From NCBI GenBank assembly GCA_963818725.1, contig CAWFTU010000014.1:124001-188000 (forward strand): a stretch of DNA of 64,000 nt, read 5' to 3'. Position 1 is the stretch's first letter. Each line of letters starts with the position of its first letter. Below are positions 25,643 through 33,953 of the stretch, one piece after another. The notes beneath the pieces were generated by a model. It had not been told where the DNA came from and did not search any database. It was given only the letters and a program-made list of their open reading frames with translations. The position numbers and the translations under genes were made by a program. This DNA is from DATFDN01 sp963818725. Its GTDB lineage: Bacteria > Pseudomonadota > Alphaproteobacteria > Acetobacterales > Acetobacteraceae.

Positions 25643-26198
25643 ATGGAACGACGCACTCTGATGATTGGCCTCTCGGGTGCCACTTTACCCCTGCTCGTCC
25701 AAGCCGTCCCGCGGCTCGCCCTGGCACAGGCCAACGGAGCCGCCCCCTCATCGGCGTCGTTGTCGGCGTCGTTGGATGAGGAGCAGCATCGCAAAGCGAC
25801 ACTGATGGTGGGCTCGTTCGCCAAGCAAACCAGCCAGCTCGCGCTCCGACGGGCCTTACATCCCGGGGTCAAGCAGTTCGCGAGCTTCGAGGATGCCGAG
25901 CAGACGACGATTGCGCAGGTGCTGACGAGCAATCAGAACCCCCCCACCCGTGCCGCTCGATGCGAACGAAGAGGCGATGCTGCGCCAGCTCCAGGCCGCC
26001 GCGGGCCCTGCCTTCGACCAAGCCTATGTGCAGGGGCAGATCATGGGGCACCAGCAATTGCTCGGGATCCAGGAGGCATTCCTGCGGGGCCAGTCCAGCA
26101 TGACCACCGACGCCGTGCATATCGCCCTGTTGGCGCGGACCGTCATCCAGATGCACCTCACCATGCTGCACGACCTCGAGCGGATCGTGCGTACCTGA
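25643..26198 (+). CDS. DUF4142 domain protein, one-base frameshift
   Basis: Signal or Tat-like N-terminus (MERRTLMIGLSGATLPLLVQ) and then the DUF4142 four-helix bundle: ATLMVGSFAKQTSQLALRRA, VKQFASFEDAEQTTIAQVL, and in the next frame EEAMLRQLQAAAGPAFDQAY and QIMGHQQLLGIQEAFLRG. The frame breaks in a run of seven C near 25937-25943 where six are expected, so one base was inserted. Corrected length is about 184 residues. DUF4142 proteins are ferritin-like, exported, and of unknown function. It follows copD by 107 nt. Confidence 0.8.
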
Positions 26199-26335
26199 GG
26201 TAAATGGAAGGCCCGTTGCCGAGGCGCGTCGCCCCCTTCCGCTTCCGGGTTAGTCGCGAGCATGGACAGACCCGGCCCAAGCGTCTTCTAATCGCTGGTC
26301 ACAGGCTGCTGGCTGGAACGTGAGAGAGGTTTCGA

Positions 26336-27832
26336 ATGGGCATCCGCACCGGCACGGCGTATCTCGATGCGCTGCGCGACGACCGCGCGATCTGGATCGA
26401 CGGCGAGCGGGTGGGCGACGTGACGCGCGACCGCCGCTTCGCCGCGGCCGCGCGCGCCATGGCGGCGCTGTACGACATGCAGCACGAGCCCGGCCTGCGG
26501 GCGCGCATGGCCTACGCCTCGCCGTCGAGCGGCGAGCCGGTCGGGTTGTCCTTCATCCAACCCGCCTCGGTCGACGACCTCGTGCGCCGACGGGACATGG
26601 TCAAAGTCTGGAACGACTCGACCTGCGGCATGCTGGGCCGCAGCCCGGACTACATGAACATCATGCTGACCGGCTTCGCCTCGGCGTACCGCGCCTTCGG
26701 CGAGAAGGACGCGCGCTTCGCCGATAACGTTCTGAACTACTATGTGCACGTGCGCGAGAACGACCTCGCGATGACCCACACGCTGGTCAACCCGCAGGTC
26801 GATCGCTCCCGCCCCGTGGAGAAGCAATCCAAGGATCTCGCGGCCAAGATCGTGCGCGAGACCGACGCGGGGATCGTCGTTACCGGCGCGCGCATGGTCT
26901 CCACGCTGGCCGCCTTCTCGAACGACATCATGGTGATGCCGTCCACCTATATCAGCGATAGCCCGGACGCGGCGCCATACGCCTTCGGCTTCAACATTCC
27001 CGTCGGCACGCCGGGCCTGCGCTTCATCTGTCGCCCCTCGGTCGCGCCCGCAGAGGTGGCCTCGCCGATGGACTACCCGCTGTCGGTGCGCTTCGACGAG
27101 CAGGACGCGATGGCGGTGTTCGAGGACGTGCTGGTGCCGTGGGAGCGCGTGTTCATCCACCGCGACGCGGGGATGTGCAACGGACTCTATAACCGCACCG
27201 GCGCGTTTGCGCAGGTGATGCACCAGTTCTCCGTCAAGAACCTGGCCAAGTCCGAGTTCATGCGGGATCTGGCCATCGCCGTCGCGCGATCGACCAACAT
27301 CGACCAGCACCTGCACGTGCAGGGGATGCTGGCCGAGACGATCCAATACACCGAGTTCTGCCGCGCCTGCCTGCGCGCCTCGGAGGCGGACGCCGCGCCC
27401 AACGCGCAGGGCGTGCTGACGCCCGCGGCGATGCCGCTCTGGACGGTGCGGATGATGTTCGCGAAGATGTTCATCCGCATGTGCGAGATCGTGCAGACGC
27501 TGGGCGCGGGCGGGCTGGTCGCGGTGCCGTCCTACGCCGAGACCAAGAGCGATGTCTGGCCCGATATCGAGCGGTACTTCCAGTCCGCCAACGCCGACGC
27601 GCGTTCCCGTATCAAGCTGTTCCGGCTGGCCTTCGACGCGGCCGTGTCGTCGTTCTCCGGCCGCCAGCAACTCTACGAGCGATACTACTCGGGCGATCCG
27701 GTGCGGCTCGCGGCGACGCTCTATGCGATGCACGACCAGGACGGAGCGGCGGCGCACATCGCGCACGTGCTCGATCAGTTCGAAGCGGGCGCCCCCGTCG
27801 TCTCGCCGCTCAGCGCCGCGCAGAAGGACTGA
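26336..27832 (+). CDS. HpaB-type 4-hydroxyphenylacetate 3-hydroxylase family oxygenase
   Basis: 498 residues of the FADH2-dependent oxygenase family HpaB/HpaH, related in fold to acyl-CoA dehydrogenases. Typical regions are MGIRTGTAYLDALRDDRAIW at the start, HTLVNPQVDRSRPVEKQ, GIVVTGARMVSTLAAFSNDI, FEDVLVPWERVFIHRDAGMC and GAGGLVAVPSYAETKSDVWP. Such enzymes hydroxylate phenols with reduced FAD from a separate reductase, which is not encoded nearby. The real substrate is unknown. Its last 58 nt overlap the convergent guanylate kinase gene. Confidence 0.88.
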   Translation: MGIRTGTAYLDALRDDRAIWIDGERVGDVTRDRRFAAAARAMAALYDMQHEPGLRARMAYASPSSGEPVGLSFIQPASVDDLVRRRDMVKVWNDSTCGMLGRSPDYMNIMLTGFASAYRAFGEKDARFADNVLNYYVHVRENDLAMTHTLVNPQVDRSRPVEKQSKDLAAKIVRETDAGIVVTGARMVSTLAAFSNDIMVMPSTYISDSPDAAPYAFGFNIPVGTPGLRFICRPSVAPAEVASPMDYPLSVRFDEQDAMAVFEDVLVPWERVFIHRDAGMCNGLYNRTGAFAQVMHQFSVKNLAKSEFMRDLAIAVARSTNIDQHLHVQGMLAETIQYTEFCRACLRASEADAAPNAQGVLTPAAMPLWTVRMMFAKMFIRMCEIVQTLGAGGLVAVPSYAETKSDVWPDIERYFQSANADARSRIKLFRLAFDAAVSSFSGRQQLYERYYSGDPVRLAATLYAMHDQDGAAAHIAHVLDQFEAGAPVVSPLSAAQKD

Positions 27833-28425
27833 AGCCCGGACAGGCGCGCCGTCGCCGAGCGGGCCGCGTGCAGCACCGCGCGGGTCGCCGCCACGGTCGC
27901 GTCGAAGTCGTCGTTGACGAGGACGTGGTCGAACTCGGCGCAGTGGCCGATCTCCTCGCGGGCGCGCGCCATGCGGCGGGCGATTTCGGCCGGCGGGTCG
28001 CCGCCGCGCGCGCGCAGCCGCGCCTCCAGCGCCGGGAGCGATGGCGGCAGGAGGAACACGCCGACCACGTCGGCCGGCAGCGCGGCGCGCAGGCTGCGGA
28101 AGCCTTGCCAATCAATGTCAAACGCCATGTCCGCGCCCGCCGCCAACACCGCCTCGACTGGCGCGCGCGGCGTGCCGTAGCAGTAACGGCCCAGCACGCG
28201 CGCCCACTCGAGCAGGCCCCCGGCGTCCCGCATCGCCTCGAACGCGGCCTCGCTGCGGAAGTGGTAGTCCACGCCGTCGCGCTCGCCGGGCCGGGGCGGA
28301 CGGGTGGTGAGGCTGATCGAGACGGACAGCGCCGGCTCCAACGCGCGCAGGGCGCGGGCTACGGAGCTTTTGCCTCCGCCGGAGGGGCCGGCCAGCAAAA
28401 GGCACAGGCCGCGGCGGGGGATCAC
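27775..28425 (-). CDS. gmk: Guanylate kinase
   Basis: Phosphorylates GMP to GDP with ATP. 216 residues with the P-loop LLLAGPSGGGKSSVARALRA at the N-terminus, the GMP-binding SLTTRPPRPGERDGVDYHFR, YCYGTPRAPVEAVLAAGAD and DIDWQGFRSLRAALPADVVG. Length and motifs are complete. It sits 10 nt downstream of yicC on the same strand, the usual yicC-gmk arrangement. Its 3' end overlaps the convergent HpaB-type gene by 58 nt. Confidence 0.95.
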   Translation of the reverse strand: MIPRRGLCLLLAGPSGGGKSSVARALRALEPALSVSISLTTRPPRPGERDGVDYHFRSEAAFEAMRDAGGLLEWARVLGRYCYGTPRAPVEAVLAAGADMAFDIDWQGFRSLRAALPADVVGVFLLPPSLPALEARLRARGGDPPAEIARRMARAREEIGHCAEFDHVLVNDDFDATVAATRAVLHAARSATARLSGLQSFCAALSGETTGAPASN

Positions 28426-28435
28426 GCGCTGCTGC

Positions 28436-29324
28436 TCATTCGATGTTCTGCGCTTGCTCGCGCAGCTGCTCGATCGCCGCCTTCAGGCGCAGCCCGGTCG
28501 CGGTCAGCGCCGCCGTGGAGGACTTGCTGCACAGCGTGTTCGCCTCGCGATTGAACTCCTGCACCAGGAAGTCGAGCCGGCGGCCGATTGGCCCCGATTC
28601 GGCCAGGAGCGCGCGGGCGGCGGCGACGTGGCTGGATAGGCGGTCCAGCTCCTCGCGCACGTCGGATCGCGCGGCGAGCAGCGCGACCTCCTGAGCAATC
28701 CGCTCCTCCGGCAGGGCCGGCACTTCCCCAAGCAGCGCGCGCACCGCCTCCAGCATGCGCGCCCGCTGCGCCGCGGGCTGGTCCGCTGAATTCGCGCGCC
28801 GCGCGGTTCCGCAAGCCATCGATCTCGTCGAGCAGCGCGAGCAGCGCCGCGCCGATCCGCTCGCCCTCCTCCCGCCGCGCCGCGACCAGGCCGGCCAGCG
28901 CCTGCTCGAACCCGGCGCGCAGGGCCGCCGTTAGCGCCTCGTCCGCGCCCGGCTCGGTCTCGGCGATCTCCGGGCGCAGCACGCCAGGCAGCGACAACAG
29001 CGCCTCGGCGCGCGGCGGCGGACAGCCGGGGATGCGGGCGCAGAGATCGAGCGCGATCGTCACGGCCTGCTCGAGCGCCGCGGGATCGAGGGCCAGGCGC
29101 CGCGCCTCCTCGCGGCGCAGCGTCAGGCTGGCGGTGACGCTGCCCCGCTTGAAGGCGCGCGCCGCCGAGTCGCGGAGCGGCGCTTCCAAGGCGTCGAGAC
29201 CGGGCGGCAGCCGGAAGCGCAGGTCGAGCCCCCGCCCGTTCACGCTGCGCAGCTCCCATACCCAGGAGGTGCCTGTGGTCGCGCCTTCGGCGCGCGCGAA
29301 GCCGGTCATGGAGGCGGCGGGCAT
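28436..29324 (-). CDS. yicC: YicC family endoribonuclease, one-base frameshift
   Basis: YicC-type RNases are widespread proteins acting on RNA. The N-terminal YicC domain is seen in MPAASMTGFARAEGATTG, WVWELRSVNGRGLDLRFRLP and FKRGSVTASLTLRREEARRL. The C-terminal DUF1751-like domain continues after a break near 28790 with ALPEERIAQEVALLAARSDV, ELDRLSSHVAAARALLAES and LDFLVQEFNREANTLCSKSS, the strongly conserved end. One extra base accounts for the break; the corrected length is about 295 residues, the usual size. Upstream partner of gmk. Confidence 0.9.
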
Positions 29325-29357
29325 GGCGCGGCCTTCTAGCAGCGCTGGCGCGGCCTG

Positions 29358-30473
29358 TCAGGCCTGATGCAGCACCGGCTCGCCGATCGCATAGCGCCGC
29401 AGCACCGCCATGTCGGGATCGCGCCCCAAGCCCGGCCCTTGCGGCACGCGCGCAAGCCCCTGCTCGGGACGCACCCACTCGCCGAGCGGGCTCGCTTCCA
29501 GATCGACAAAGATGTGCTCGAACGGCGCGTCGGGCGCCACCGTCGCGTTGACATGCAGCGAGGCGAGATAGCCCGGCCCAAAATAGGCGTTGTGCGGCAC
29601 CAGCCGCACGCCGAAGGCACGCGCCAGGGCGGCGATCTCCAGCATGGCGGAGGGACCGCCGATTTTGGTGACGCTGGGTTGGGCGATATCCAGCGCCCCC
29701 GCCTCGAACAGGGCGCGGAAGGCGAACAGACCGGCCGCGTTCTCTCCCGCGGCGATCGGCACGCCCTCGGCGCGGACGCGGGCGAGGCCGGCATAGTCCT
29801 CCGGCGGCCAGACCGGCTCCTCCAGCCAGGTCAGGTCGAGATCGCGCAGCGCGCGCGCCATCCCACGCGCCTCGGTCACGCTCCAGGGACAGTTGGTGTC
29901 CACCATCAGGCGCGGCTCGGCGCCGATCGCCTGCCGCGCCGCGCGGATCGGCGCCAGCGCGATCTCGTGAAGCTTGATGTCGCGATGCCCGCGCGCCAGC
30001 GCCCGCTCGCAGGCCGCCGCGACCAGATCGGGGGCGCCGTAGCGCAGCAGGCTGGCATAGGCGCGCAGCGCCTCCATGGGCGCCCCGCCCCACAGCCGCC
30101 ACAACGGCAGCCCCGCCGCCTTTCCCGCGATGTCCCAAAGCGCGATGTCGAGCGCCGACGCGGCGTAGACGTGCGGGCCGTTGCCGCCGAAGAGATGAAA
30201 GCTCTGGGCCGTGCGCCGCCGCAGCCCCGCGATGTCGCGCGCGTCCTGACCCAGCACGGCGGGCGCGAGCTGGGTGTCGATCACCGCGCGGGTCGCCGGC
30301 ACGCAGGCGTGGCCGAAACCCTCGCCCCAACCCTCCAGCCCATCCTCGGTGGCGATGCGCAGCCAGAGCGTGGCGATGGCTTGCCAGTCCATGCCGCCGA
30401 ACGCGACCGGCTTGGCCCCCATGTCGAAGGGCGTATGCGTGACCCAGGTCTCGACCGCGACGATCTTCGGCAT
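29358..30473 (-). CDS. Mandelate racemase/muconate lactonizing enzyme family protein
   Basis: 371 residues of the enolase superfamily, which abstracts a proton next to a carboxylate using Mg2+. Metal ligands are Asp in LMVDTNCPWSVTEARG, Glu in TWLEEPVWPPEDYAGL and Glu in IAAGENAAGLFAF. A lysine in GHRDIKLHEIALAP matches the first catalytic strand, and VRLVPHNAYFGPGY matches the strand holding the His of the MR subgroup. The acid sugar or other substrate cannot be told from sequence. It lies 33 nt upstream of yicC on the same strand without functional link. Confidence 0.85.
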   Translation of the reverse strand: MPKIVAVETWVTHTPFDMGAKPVAFGGMDWQAIATLWLRIATEDGLEGWGEGFGHACVPATRAVIDTQLAPAVLGQDARDIAGLRRRTAQSFHLFGGNGPHVYAASALDIALWDIAGKAAGLPLWRLWGGAPMEALRAYASLLRYGAPDLVAAACERALARGHRDIKLHEIALAPIRAARQAIGAEPRLMVDTNCPWSVTEARGMARALRDLDLTWLEEPVWPPEDYAGLARVRAEGVPIAAGENAAGLFAFRALFEAGALDIAQPSVTKIGGPSAMLEIAALARAFGVRLVPHNAYFGPGYLASLHVNATVAPDAPFEHIFVDLEASPLGEWVRPEQGLARVPQGPGLGRDPDMAVLRRYAIGEPVLHQA

Positions 30474-30624
30474 GGCTTCCCCCGCTCGGCTGCCCGCCGA
30501 TGCTCCGCCGGCTCGCCGTCCCGCGCAAGCGCGGGGTTTCTTGTAGCGCCCCGGTCCGCCCGTATGATGCGCGGCAGACCTTGAAAGGCATGATCACGCA
30601 TGGAGAGGCCGGAGGATCTCGACA

Positions 30625-31581
30625 GTGCTTTTCCTCCATATCGGTTGGGCGCGCGAGTATCGTGGCGCGCCTCGCGACCTGCCACAGGGCAATTTCGGCT
30701 ACATGAAAGCCGGCAACGAGGAAGCCAATGAAGCGGTAAACTTCAAGAGCTACAAGGGGCGATGTTACGGATATGCCCCGCAAGGAACGATTGACCTTCG
30801 CCGGCTCGGGGCACCGGCAGATGCCGACCATCAGGATCACGTCTTAGTCGTTTTCACGGCGACCAACCCAGACGGCAGCGGCAGGTATATCGTGGGTTGG
30901 GATCGAAACGCCCGCGTCTATGCCAAGATGCAGGACACACGCTGGGATCGGAGCAAACCCTATTTTGTCGCCGACGCGAAGGCAGCCGACTGTCATCTCG
31001 TCCCGGTAGATGACCGGACCTTCTTCATTCTTTCGATGAGGAAGGGATGGCCCGGCGTCGCAAGTGCCTATTATGCGAGTGCGAACCTATCCCGTCAGGA
31101 CATGAACACGCTGCTGTCTTACATCAGGGGAGCGCCTTCCATCGGGTTCGCCGAACCTCCCGCGAAGCCGTCCGGCGGCGGCTTGCCTCGCCAGAACGAC
31201 CCCGAGTTGCGTGCACGGGTTGAGGCGGCTGCTGTGCTGGCGGTGCAGGCATACTATGAGGACCGAGGCTGGGCTGTGGAGAGCGTCGAGAACGAGAATT
31301 GTGGCTGGGATTTGAACGTGACGTGCGGCGCTCGTGTGCTCCGCGTCGAGGTAAAGGGAAGGGATGGCGTGGGCGCGGTTGAGCTGACGCCCAATGAGTA
31401 TAAGGTTATGACCAGCCCAGGCGTACGGATGAGCTACCGGCTCGCGATCGTCCGTGAGGCCCTCACATCTCCGCCGCGCCTCAGCATCTTTCAATACGTG
31501 CCCGGAGAGAACGCTTGGGTTTCCGAGCAGGGCGACCGGCTGATCTTGCGCCCGATGACGGGCGCGATCGTCACCTTCTAG
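30625..31581 (+). CDS. DUF3883 (restriction-nuclease-like) protein with an EVE/PUA-like N-terminus
   Basis: 318 residues from a GTG at 30625 with GGAGG 8 nt ahead. The C-terminal half is a DUF3883 domain: YYEDRGWAVESVENENCGWD, LRVEVKGRDGVGAVELTPNE. The GWDL...EVKG pattern is the D-(E/Q)xK core of PD-(D/E)xK nucleases. The first 130 residues (MLFLHIGWAREYRGAPRDLP, LVVFTATNPDGSGRYIVGWD, NARVYAKMQDTRWD) look like a modified-base or nucleic-acid sensing domain seen before DUF3883/HNH nucleases (tentative). Codon and base use is visibly less GC-rich than its neighbours, so it was probably acquired. A modification-dependent restriction enzyme is plausible; not proven. Confidence 0.6.
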   Translation: MLFLHIGWAREYRGAPRDLPQGNFGYMKAGNEEANEAVNFKSYKGRCYGYAPQGTIDLRRLGAPADADHQDHVLVVFTATNPDGSGRYIVGWDRNARVYAKMQDTRWDRSKPYFVADAKAADCHLVPVDDRTFFILSMRKGWPGVASAYYASANLSRQDMNTLLSYIRGAPSIGFAEPPAKPSGGGLPRQNDPELRARVEAAAVLAVQAYYEDRGWAVESVENENCGWDLNVTCGARVLRVEVKGRDGVGAVELTPNEYKVMTSPGVRMSYRLAIVREALTSPPRLSIFQYVPGENAWVSEQGDRLILRPMTGAIVTF

Positions 31582-31591
31582 CCCAGGCCCG

Positions 31592-32134
31592 ATGCTGTCC
31601 GTGGCGGGCCTGGAAGCGGGCCACGGCGACAGCCGCGTGCTGTTCGGCGTCGGCTTCACGGCGAACGAGTTCTCCGCCCTCGACAACGTTGCCATGGCGG
31701 TTCAGGCGCGGCAAGGAAGTTTCCGGTTCTGGAGGCCGGCGCGGCGCGATCCGGCGCTCCGTGACCCGGCACGCGCCCAGTTGGCCGAACTTGGCCTGGA
31801 CGCCCGCGCCGACATGTTGGCCAGCAAGCTCTCGCACGGCGAGCGGCGCACCCTCGAATTGGCCATGGCCCTCGCCGCCCGCCCGCGCGCGCTACTGCTG
31901 GACGAGCCGCTGGCCGGCATGGGTCCGGAGGAATCCGCGTGCATGATCCGCCTGCTCGCCACGCTCAAAGGCCGGTTCGGAATCCTGCTGATCGAGCACG
32001 ACATGGACGCGGTGTTCGCGCTCGCCGACCGGATCACGGTTCTGGCCGCCGGCCGCGTCATCGCGTCTGGTGATCCCGCCGAGGTCAAGCGCGACCCGGC
32101 CGCGCGGGCGGCCTATTTGGGCGAGGATGTCTGA
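31592..32134 (+). pseudogene. LivG-like branched-chain amino acid ABC ATPase lacking Walker A (chimeric)
   Basis: 180 residues. Residues 1-22 (MLSVAGLEAGHGDSRVLFGV) copy the start of the LivF gene just downstream rather than a LivG start. From residue 24 the sequence is LivG-like: EFSALDNVAMAVQARQG, the signature LSHGERRTLELAMALA, Walker B ALLLDEPLAGMGPEES and the switch His in LLIEHDMDAVFALADRI. The whole P-loop and Q-loop region is absent, so ATP hydrolysis is not expected. It looks like a deletion joining a LivF-type 5' end to the LivG 3' half. The stop overlaps the next ATG (TGATG). Confidence 0.75.
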
Positions 32135-32833
32135 TGCTGTCGGTCCAGGGGCTTGAGGCGGGCTACGGCGACAGTCGCGTGTTGTTCGGCGTCGGCTTCG
32201 CGGTAAACGCGGGCGAGGTGGTGACGCTGCTCGGCCGCAACGGCATGGGCAAGACCACGACGGTCCTGACGGTCATGGGCATCATCCGTTCGCGCGCCGG
32301 CGAAGTGTGGCTGGATGGCACGCGGCTTGATGGCCAGCCGCCCTACCGGGTGGCCCGCGCCGGGCTGGGACTGGTGCCGGAGGGACGGCAGGTCTTTCCG
32401 AACCTGACCGTGCGCGAGAACCTGACCGCGACCGCCGCCCATCGCTCAGCCGGCGCCGAACCCTGGATCTTGCGATCCGTCCTCGATCTCTTTCCCCCTC
32501 GCCGCGCGTCTGTCCAGCCCCGGCGGCCTCCTGTCCGGCGGCGAGCAGCAGATGCTGGCGATCGGGCGCGCGTTGATGACCAACCCGCGCCTGCTCATTC
32601 TTGATGAAGCGACCGAAGGGCTGGCGCCGTTGGTGCGCCAGGCGATCTGGGACGCGCTGGTCCGGCTAAAGGCGCGCGAGCAGGCGATCCTGGTGATCGA
32701 CAAGAACTTGGATGCGCTGACCCAAATCGCCGACCGCCACTACATTTTGGAGAAGGGCAAGGTCGCTTGGTCGGGCTCCTCGACGGAGCTGCGCGCCAAT
32801 GTCGAGGTCGTTCACCGCTACCTGGGGCTGTAG
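32134..32833 (+). CDS. livF: LivF-type branched-chain amino acid ABC ATPase, one-base frameshift
   Basis: ATPase of high-affinity branched-chain amino acid or amide transporters. Walker A is in VVTLLGRNGMGKTTTVLTVM, followed by GLGLVPEGRQVFPNLTVREN. Near 32495, in a run of five C, one extra base breaks the frame; GGLLSGGEQQMLAIGRAL (signature), LLILDEATEGLAPLVRQAIW (Walker B) and ILVIDKNLDALTQIADRHY follow in the next frame. Corrected length is about 232 residues, normal for LivF. No permease (LivH/M) or binding-protein gene is present next to it, so the transporter cannot be complete from this locus. Confidence 0.85.
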
Positions 32834-32890
32834 GTGTGTTGACGCCCTGCCCGGCTTACGGCAACGAAGCCGCGTGATCCCTGCGTTCCG

Positions 32891-32929
32891 ACCCCTTCCC
32901 CCTCTCCTCGCGCAAGGGGAGGCGAGTCC
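32891..32929. repeat. Type 1 GC-rich palindromic repeat, copy 5
   Basis: CCCCTCTCCTCGCGCAAGGG with GAGGCGAG after it. A diverged copy of the family forming a G/C stem around CGCG. Confidence 0.65.
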
Positions 32930-32946
32930 CATCGAACGGCACGTGT

Positions 32947-32985
32947 CTCCCCCGCCTCTTGAGGGAAGAGGCCGGGGAAAGGGGG
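32947..32985. repeat. Type 1 GC-rich palindromic repeat, copy 6
   Basis: CCCGCCTCTTGAGGGAAGAG followed by GCCGGGGAAAGGGGG, sharing the second-arm sequence of copies 2 and 4. Confidence 0.7.
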
Positions 32986-33016
32986 TCTCCAACGGTCACG
33001 GATCAGGGCCGCCGGC

Positions 33017-33953
33017 ATGAGCCCGAGGCAGAGGCACCTCCTGGCGATCGAGGGCCTGGCACCGCCCGAGATCACCTATCTGCTCGACCTGGCGGAGAGC
33101 TATGTCCTGCTCAATCGCTCGGGCAAGAACTCAGCGCGACCTGCTGCGCGGGCGCACGCTCATCAACCTGTTCTTCGAGGACTCCACCCGCACGCGCACC
33201 AGCTTCGAGCTGGCCGGCAAACGACTTGGCGCCGACGTCATCAACATGTCGGTCTCCACCTCCTCGGTTAACAAGGGCGAGACGTTGCTCGACACGGCGG
33301 CGACGCTGAACGCCATGCATTGCGACCTGCTGGTGGTGCGTCACGACCAGTCGGGCGCGCCCAGCCTGCTCGCCCAGAAGGTGGACGCGGCCGTCATCAA
33401 CGCCGGCGACGGCACGCACGAGCACCCCACCCAGGCGCTGCTGGACGCGCTCACCATCCGCCGCCGGCGCGGCCGGCTGGAGGGGCTGGCGGTGGCGATC
33501 TGCGGCGATATCGGGCACTCGCGCGTCGCGCGATCCAACATCCACCTGCTCACGACGATGAACAGCCGCGTGCGCGTGGTCGGGCCGCCGACGCTGATGC
33601 CGGCCGAGGTCGCGCGCATGGGCGTCGAGGTGTTCCACGACATGGAATCCGGCCTGGCCGGGGTCGATGTGGTGATGATGCTGCGCTTGCAGCGCGAGCG
33701 GATGCAGCGCGGGCTGGTGCCCAGCGCGCGGGAGTATTTTCGCTTCTTCGGCCTCGACGCCGCAAAGCTTGCCTTCGCCAAGCCGGACGCGCTGGTAATG
33801 CATCCCGGCCCGATGAACCGGGGCGTGGAGATCGACAGCGCCGTGGCCGACGATCCGGCGCGGAGCGTGATCCGAGAGCAGGTGGAGATGGGTGTCGCGG
33901 TGCGCATGGCGGTGCTGGACACGCTGGCGCGCGGACAGGGCCATGAGCGCTAG
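33017..33953 (+). CDS. pyrB: Aspartate carbamoyltransferase catalytic subunit, one-base frameshift
   Basis: Joins carbamoyl phosphate and aspartate, the committed step of pyrimidine synthesis. After MSPRQRHLLAIEGLAPPEIT an extra base near 33130 shifts the frame; RDLLRGRTLINLFFEDSTRT and TRTSFELAGKRLGADVINMS then carry the carbamoyl-phosphate motif FFEDSTRTRTSFE. Aspartate-side motifs DGTHEHPTQALLDALTI and KPDALVMHPGPMNRGVEI are present. Corrected length is about 311 residues, the usual size. It overlaps the next gene, a dihydroorotase homologue, by 11 nt, the typical pyrB-pyrC' arrangement. Confidence 0.93.

Larger units (their letters stand above)
32834..33016. other. Intergenic region filled by palindromic repeats
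   Basis: The gap between livF and pyrB holds two copies of the type 1 repeat (32891-32929 and 32947-32985) in head-to-head order and no coding sequence that I recognise. The repeats may act as transcription barriers between the two units. Confidence 0.6.

Noticed and set aside
26288..28111. 607-codon open frame on the minus strand across the HpaB-type gene and gmk
   Set aside because: His/Arg/Gly-rich nonsense typical of GC-rich antisense frames; both underlying genes are firmly identified.
28504..30840. 778-codon open frame covering yicC and the enolase-family gene
   Set aside because: It is an off-frame read through two real genes; only a small part corresponds to the YicC C-terminus.
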